Assembly (NCBI GenBank): GCA_027854065.1
Contig: JAQGEF010000031.1
Coordinates: forward strand, 1 to 43,474
Source of the DNA: Polluticaenibacter yanchengensis
Lineage (GTDB): Bacteria > Bacteroidota > Bacteroidia > Chitinophagales > Chitinophagaceae
Length of the DNA stretch: 43,474 nt
Direction of reading: 5' to 3'
The notes beneath the pieces are model-generated. The model was not told where the DNA came from. It worked only from the letters and a program-made list of their open reading frames with translations, and searched no databases. Below are positions 41,928 to 43,474 of the stretch, in pieces; the first letter of the stretch is position 1, and the number at the start of each line of letters is the position of its first letter. Made by a program: the position numbers and the translations under genes.

Positions 41928-43163
41928 ATGATAACTATAAAACCATTTAAGGCATTAAGGCCAAGTGCGCAGTTTGCTACGCATGTGGCCAGTTTGCCTT
42001 ATGATGTAATGAACCGTGCGGAAGCAAAGCAACAAGTGCAGGGCAATCCTCATAGTTTTTTACATATTACACGCAGCGAGATTAACTTACCGGAATCTAC
42101 AGATGCTTACGACGAATCTGTATATAAATCCGCTGCGGAAAACCTGCGCTCATTTATCAGTCGTGGTGTGTTGTTCCAGGAGAATAAAGACTGTTACTAC
42201 ATCTACAGGTTAATCATGAACGGCCGAAGTCAAAGTGGTCTCGTTTGTGTGTCATCGGTAGAAGATTATAACAATGGGCTGATAAAAAAACATGAGTTTA
42301 CAAGACCTGTTAAAGAGAATGACAGGATCAACCATATTTATCATACCAAAGCGCAAACCGGTAACGTATTTTTAGCTTATAAAAATGTGGACGTTATTGA
42401 TACCATTATCAGTAACTGGCAGGAAAGCCGTTCCCCGATTTATGATTTTACAGCACCGGATGGCATTCAGCACAGTGTTTGGGTAGTGAATACAGACGAG
42501 GTGGTGGCACAGATCACCGAAGCTTTTGCAGCCAATGTACCAGCTACTTATATTGCAGACGGACATCACAGGGCGGCCAGCGCCGCCAAGTCCCGTCAAC
42601 GCTTTGCCGAGAACAACCAGGAGGTTAATGCAGACTTTTTCCTGACCACTTTATTTCCTTCCAACCAACTGCATATTATGGATTATAACCGTGTAGTAAA
42701 GGATTTAAATGGCCATACAACCACACAGGTTTTGGAAAAACTCAATGAACAGTTCACCGTTTCCCTGGTTGGTAAAGACGTTTTTAAACCGGAGCAGATT
42801 CATGAATTTGGCATGTACCTGGATGGTAACTGGTATAAACTGGTATCGAAAGATAACACCTACAACACCGATCCGATAGGCGTATTGGATGTTACTATTT
42901 TGCAGGATAATATACTGGAACCGGTCTTTGGTATTAAGGACCAGCGCACAGATAGCCGGATAGATTTTGTTGGTGGTATCCGCGGGTTGCAGGAGCTGGC
43001 AGACAGGGTGGATAGTGGTGATATGGCTGTTGCTTTCAGCCTTTACCCCGTAAGCATTCAGCAGTTATTCGATATTTCGGATAGTGGCAATGTGATGCCT
43101 CCGAAAAGTACCTGGTTCGAGCCTAAATTAAGAGATGGACTATTGACGCATTTAATTCAATAA
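41928..43163 (+). CDS. DUF1015 family protein
   Basis: This is a 411-residue cytosolic protein of the DUF1015 family. Conserved stretches include IKPFKALRPS, ASLPYDVMNRAEAKQQVQGNPHSFLHITR, HEFTRPVKENDRINHI and the strongly conserved ATYIADGHHRAASA around residue 210. The biochemical role is not established. Its placement after serC in Bacteroidota suggests a link to serine or phosphoserine metabolism. It is the last gene of a two-gene operon and is followed by a good terminator. Confidence 0.9.
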   Translation: MITIKPFKALRPSAQFATHVASLPYDVMNRAEAKQQVQGNPHSFLHITRSEINLPESTDAYDESVYKSAAENLRSFISRGVLFQENKDCYYIYRLIMNGRSQSGLVCVSSVEDYNNGLIKKHEFTRPVKENDRINHIYHTKAQTGNVFLAYKNVDVIDTIISNWQESRSPIYDFTAPDGIQHSVWVVNTDEVVAQITEAFAANVPATYIADGHHRAASAAKSRQRFAENNQEVNADFFLTTLFPSNQLHIMDYNRVVKDLNGHTTTQVLEKLNEQFTVSLVGKDVFKPEQIHEFGMYLDGNWYKLVSKDNTYNTDPIGVLDVTILQDNILEPVFGIKDQRTDSRIDFVGGIRGLQELADRVDSGDMAVAFSLYPVSIQQLFDISDSGNVMPPKSTWFEPKLRDGLLTHLIQ

Positions 43164-43179
43164 ATTAAATGATTATAGA

Positions 43180-43213
43180 AAATGCCGGATGCCGCAGGTG
43201 TCCGGCATTTTTA
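43180..43213 (+). terminator. Terminator of the serC operon
   Basis: A perfect stem AAATGCCGGA / TCCGGCATTT is followed by TTTATTT; element copy C starts in the T-tract. Confidence 0.88.
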
Positions 43214-43359
43214 TTTGGGGCTGTCATCACCAGTTCATCATTAAGCATTTGTCCGGCGTACTGCAGGGTAACGTACTCGCCGGAATAATCATCAGGAAAT
43301 GGCGGCTTAAGGGCTCGTACCGGGCGCAATGCGCGCCCGCCTGCTGTCCACCGCAGCCA
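43214..43359 (+). repeat. Dispersed ~150-bp GC-rich element, copy C
   Basis: It has TTTGGGGCTGT at the left end, CGTACTCGCCGG, then GGGCTCGTACC followed by the GGGCGC-AATGC-GCGCCC hairpin, and CCACCGCAGCC at the right end. The loop between arms differs from copy B while both arms and ends are conserved. Nothing else is recognisable to the end of the window (43360-43474). Confidence 0.85.
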
Positions 43360-43474
43360 TTCAGCATTTTAGCATTAATCACCTGATAAAACCAGTTTGA
43401 ATCGTCCTAAAATAAGTTGACGGATATACAAATATTAATTAGTTCCCTGATAAAGTAAAAATTTATCAGGGATT

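Overview
The window looks like chromosome of a member of the Bacteroidota, probably Chitinophagaceae-like. The grounds are the promoter style (TAnnTTTG -7 boxes, little Shine-Dalgarno), the gene order parA-parB-DUF5683-dapB, serC next to a DUF1015 gene, ClpC, and a secreted GH2 beta-galactosidase. A genus cannot be named from the sequence alone. Most of the window is ordinary core genome. Between the genes it carries several families of short repeats.

Layout. 1-5110: an RsmB/NOL1-type RNA methyltransferase (-), a STAS-like protein (-) and clpC (+). 5331-7452: a minus-strand SatD/DUF3307 pair with a three-site palindromic operator, then a SAM methyltransferase. 7607-9609: nhaA translationally coupled to a cytosolic RCK/TrkA subunit. 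9794-13214: a NAD-salvage cluster made of a Nudix-winged-helix NrtR-type regulator, a Prs-like enzyme, a small HAD protein and a NadV/NAMPT enzyme, with three copies of one palindrome. 13684-19021: a membrane metallophosphoesterase (-), then UPF0173 hydrolase-parA-parB-DUF5683-dapB (+). 19308-20336: two small minus-strand genes. 20582-23893: beta-galactosidase. 24295-24376: tRNA-Leu(CAG). 24666-30595: a visibly AT-rich operon of five genes, each start overlapping the previous stop by 4 bp: ABC exporter, GT4, GT2, a terpene-cyclase-like toroid protein and a UbiA prenyltransferase. 30596-31774: 1.2 kb of repeats and hairpins. 31830-33512: an SDR and a maleylpyruvate-isomerase-N/DinB-like protein (-). 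33943-37488: smc. 37982-40318: a secreted HExxH protein and ribF (-). 40825-43163: serC and a DUF1015 gene.

How the genes work together. The NAD cluster would convert nicotinamide plus PRPP (or a related pyrophosphate donor) to the mononucleotide, under a NAD-metabolite-sensing repressor. The SatD pair looks self-regulated. ParA, ParB and SMC serve chromosome segregation.

The best candidate for an undescribed system is the five-gene operon beside tRNA-Leu. It combines two glycosyltransferases, a prenyltransferase, a cyclase-like protein with an altered DxDD motif, and an exporter, which suggests a prenylated or lipid-linked glycoconjugate of unknown structure. A second unusual observation is a dispersed element of about 150 bp, six copies in 43 kb, whose left end repeatedly abuts the T-tract of an intrinsic terminator.
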